Position numbers and translations under genes: made by a program. The notes beneath the pieces are model-generated. The model was given only the letters and a program-made list of their open reading frames with translations. It searched no databases and had not been told where the DNA came from. Shown here in pieces: positions 5,279-6,194 of a stretch of 6,194 nt of DNA; within the stretch, counting starts at the first letter, position 1; the number at the start of each line of letters is the position of its first letter. Source of the stretch: Parachlamydiales bacterium (GTDB lineage: Bacteria > Chlamydiota > Chlamydiia > Chlamydiales > Rhabdochlamydiaceae); the NCBI GenBank assembly GCA_020050965.1, contig JAGVJV010000186.1:1-6194 (forward strand), read 5' to 3'.

Positions 5279-6194
5279 TTAATTTCGAGAGCTCGGATGA
5301 GCTTTGTCGTACACTTCCCGCTTCAACTTGGTCGAGACTTGGGTGTAGATCGTCGTCGTCACTAAAGAGCTATGGCCCAGGAGCACCTGGATGGTTTTGA
5401 GATCCATCCCGTTCTCCAGCCAGTGGGTGGCAATAGTGTGCCTAATGGTATGGGGTGTCACATTTTCCGATAAGCCGCTGGCGAGCAGATATTTAGCAAA
5501 ATTCCGGTCGAGCGATCGTAAGGTGATCCTCCTGCCCCACTTATTGAGGAAGACCGCCTCTTTGTCGATTTGGGCTTGGTGCATTTTTCCATCAACTTCT
5601 CGCTCTGGATGGTGTAGATAGTCGTTTATCCACTTTGTCGCCGAGTCGGTGATGGGGACTACCCGCTCCTTTTTGCCCTTACCAAGGATCCTGAGCACCC
5701 TGTTGCGTTTGTCGAAGTCCCGCCGATTGAGCCCAGCTAGCTCGCTGATGCGCAGGCCAGAACTATAGAGCAGCTCCATGATGCACCTATCGCGGAAGCC
5801 GAGATATGTGCTTACGTCGGGCTGATTGAAGAGGCGCTGCACCTGCTCGTAGGACAGGGACTTGGGGACCGCCTTCTCTAGTTTGGGGCTATCGATCTCT
5901 TCCATCGGGTTGTGGGCGACCAGTTTCTCGCGCTTCAGATATTTAAAAAAGGAGCGGAGGCAGGCGAGGCGGCGCAGGATGGTCCGCTTGGAGGCATTTT
6001 CAAAATTGAGGTGGGCTAAGAAATTGCGGATCAAACGCTTATCGATCTCATCCAGACTCACAATCTCAATTTTCTCTTTAGTTAAAAAAAGTCTAAAGCT
6101 CTTCAAATCGTTGGTGTAGTTGCGCAGCGTGTGGACTGAGGCATTCTTCACTGAAGCGAGGTGATGGAAAAATTGTTTTTCTGCTTCATCAAAA
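5279..6194 (-). CDS. xerC: Tyrosine recombinase XerC, 5'-partial at right edge
   Basis: Site-specific recombinase that, with XerD, resolves chromosome dimers at dif by strand exchange through a phosphotyrosine intermediate. Numbering from the GTG at 6151 (290 aa), the N-terminal SAM-like core-binding domain covers about 1-85 (HTLRNYTNDLKSF; LACLRSFFKYLKREKLVAHNP). The catalytic domain has R134 (SGLRISEL), K158 (LGKGKKER), H234 and R237 (TPHTIRHTIATHWLENG), H260 (LLGHSSLVTT) and the nucleophile Y269. The end VYDKAHPSSRN resembles XerC (AHPRAKR) rather than XerD. The frame is open upstream to the edge (…FDEAEKQFFHHLAS before V1), which matches the usual XerC N-terminus, so GTG 6151 is not the start and a few more residues lie outside. 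The gene is clearly richer in G+C than the neighbouring paralogues (a hand count gives 37/60 at 5701-5760). A mobile-element integrase is the alternative, less likely given the end and length. Confidence 0.92.
   Translation of the reverse strand, partial: FDEAEKQFFHHLASVKNASVHTLRNYTNDLKSFRLFLTKEKIEIVSLDEIDKRLIRNFLAHLNFENASKRTILRRLACLRSFFKYLKREKLVAHNPMEEIDSPKLEKAVPKSLSYEQVQRLFNQPDVSTYLGFRDRCIMELLYSSGLRISELAGLNRRDFDKRNRVLRILGKGKKERVVPITDSATKWINDYLHHPEREVDGKMHQAQIDKEAVFLNKWGRRITLRSLDRNFAKYLLASGLSENVTPHTIRHTIATHWLENGMDLKTIQVLLGHSSLVTTTIYTQVSTKLKREVYDKAHPSSRN

Noticed and set aside
5391..6119. Plus-strand open frames opposite xerC
   Set aside because: They are antisense to a conserved recombinase gene and have low-complexity, arginine- and serine-rich translations typical of shadow frames.
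6149..6151. GTG as the start codon of xerC
   Set aside because: The upstream in-frame codons read like a normal XerC N-terminus and run to the window edge without a stop.
5279..6194. Reading the recombinase as a phage or integrative-element integrase
   Set aside because: Length, domain order and the VYDKAHP end fit chromosomal XerC; no attachment-site repeats, tRNA or other mobile genes are visible.

Overview
The window looks like chromosomal DNA from an obligate intracellular bacterium, most probably an environmental chlamydia of the Parachlamydiales (Waddlia, Parachlamydia or Criblamydia type). That assignment is an inference from gene style: lineage-specific proteins with a hydrophobic N-terminal half, a LicD-like protein with a long hydrophobic N-terminus, and a chromosomal XerC. 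No marker gene proves it. Coding density is high and no stretch of 300 bases lacks a gene. No rRNA, tRNA, CRISPR array or insertion sequence was found.

Layout from left to right: (1) The 3' part of a helical protein of unknown function on the + strand (1-1173), whose frame is open to the left edge. (2) Converging on it, 3 bases away, a minus-strand toxin-antitoxin operon: a Phd/YefM-type antitoxin (1610-1840) followed by an overlapping PIN-domain toxin (1177-1623), with its own promoter region and paired 7-base direct repeats. (3) A LicD/fukutin-like nucleotidyltransferase-fold protein (1941-3032, minus). (4) Two tandem paralogues (3079-4119 and 4135-5214, minus) with a glycine-rich hydrophobic N-terminal half and a C-terminal half that reads like a reduced kinase-type fold. 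(5) The 3' part of xerC (5279 to the right edge, minus), again open to the edge.

The two paralogues and the LicD-like gene run head to tail with gaps of 15 and 46 bases, behind a good sigma70-like promoter (5239-5267). They probably form one operon. It would pair membrane-associated kinase-like proteins with a LicD-type phosphotransferase, which could act on a surface polymer, a lipid or a host-facing substrate; that function is inference.

The most notable signal is the fate of the duplicated gene. The two copies are 37/40 identical in nucleotide sequence at their 3' ends. One of the three differences turns GAA into TAA in the downstream copy. After this stop the same frame stays open for 48 more codons and runs into the 5' end of the LicD-like gene. 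The upstream copy loses similarity 8 bases past the aligned codon and ends soon after. Both kinase-like domains therefore appear to be C-terminally shortened, by different routes. The low-GC paralogue block also contrasts with the GC-richer xerC beside it.
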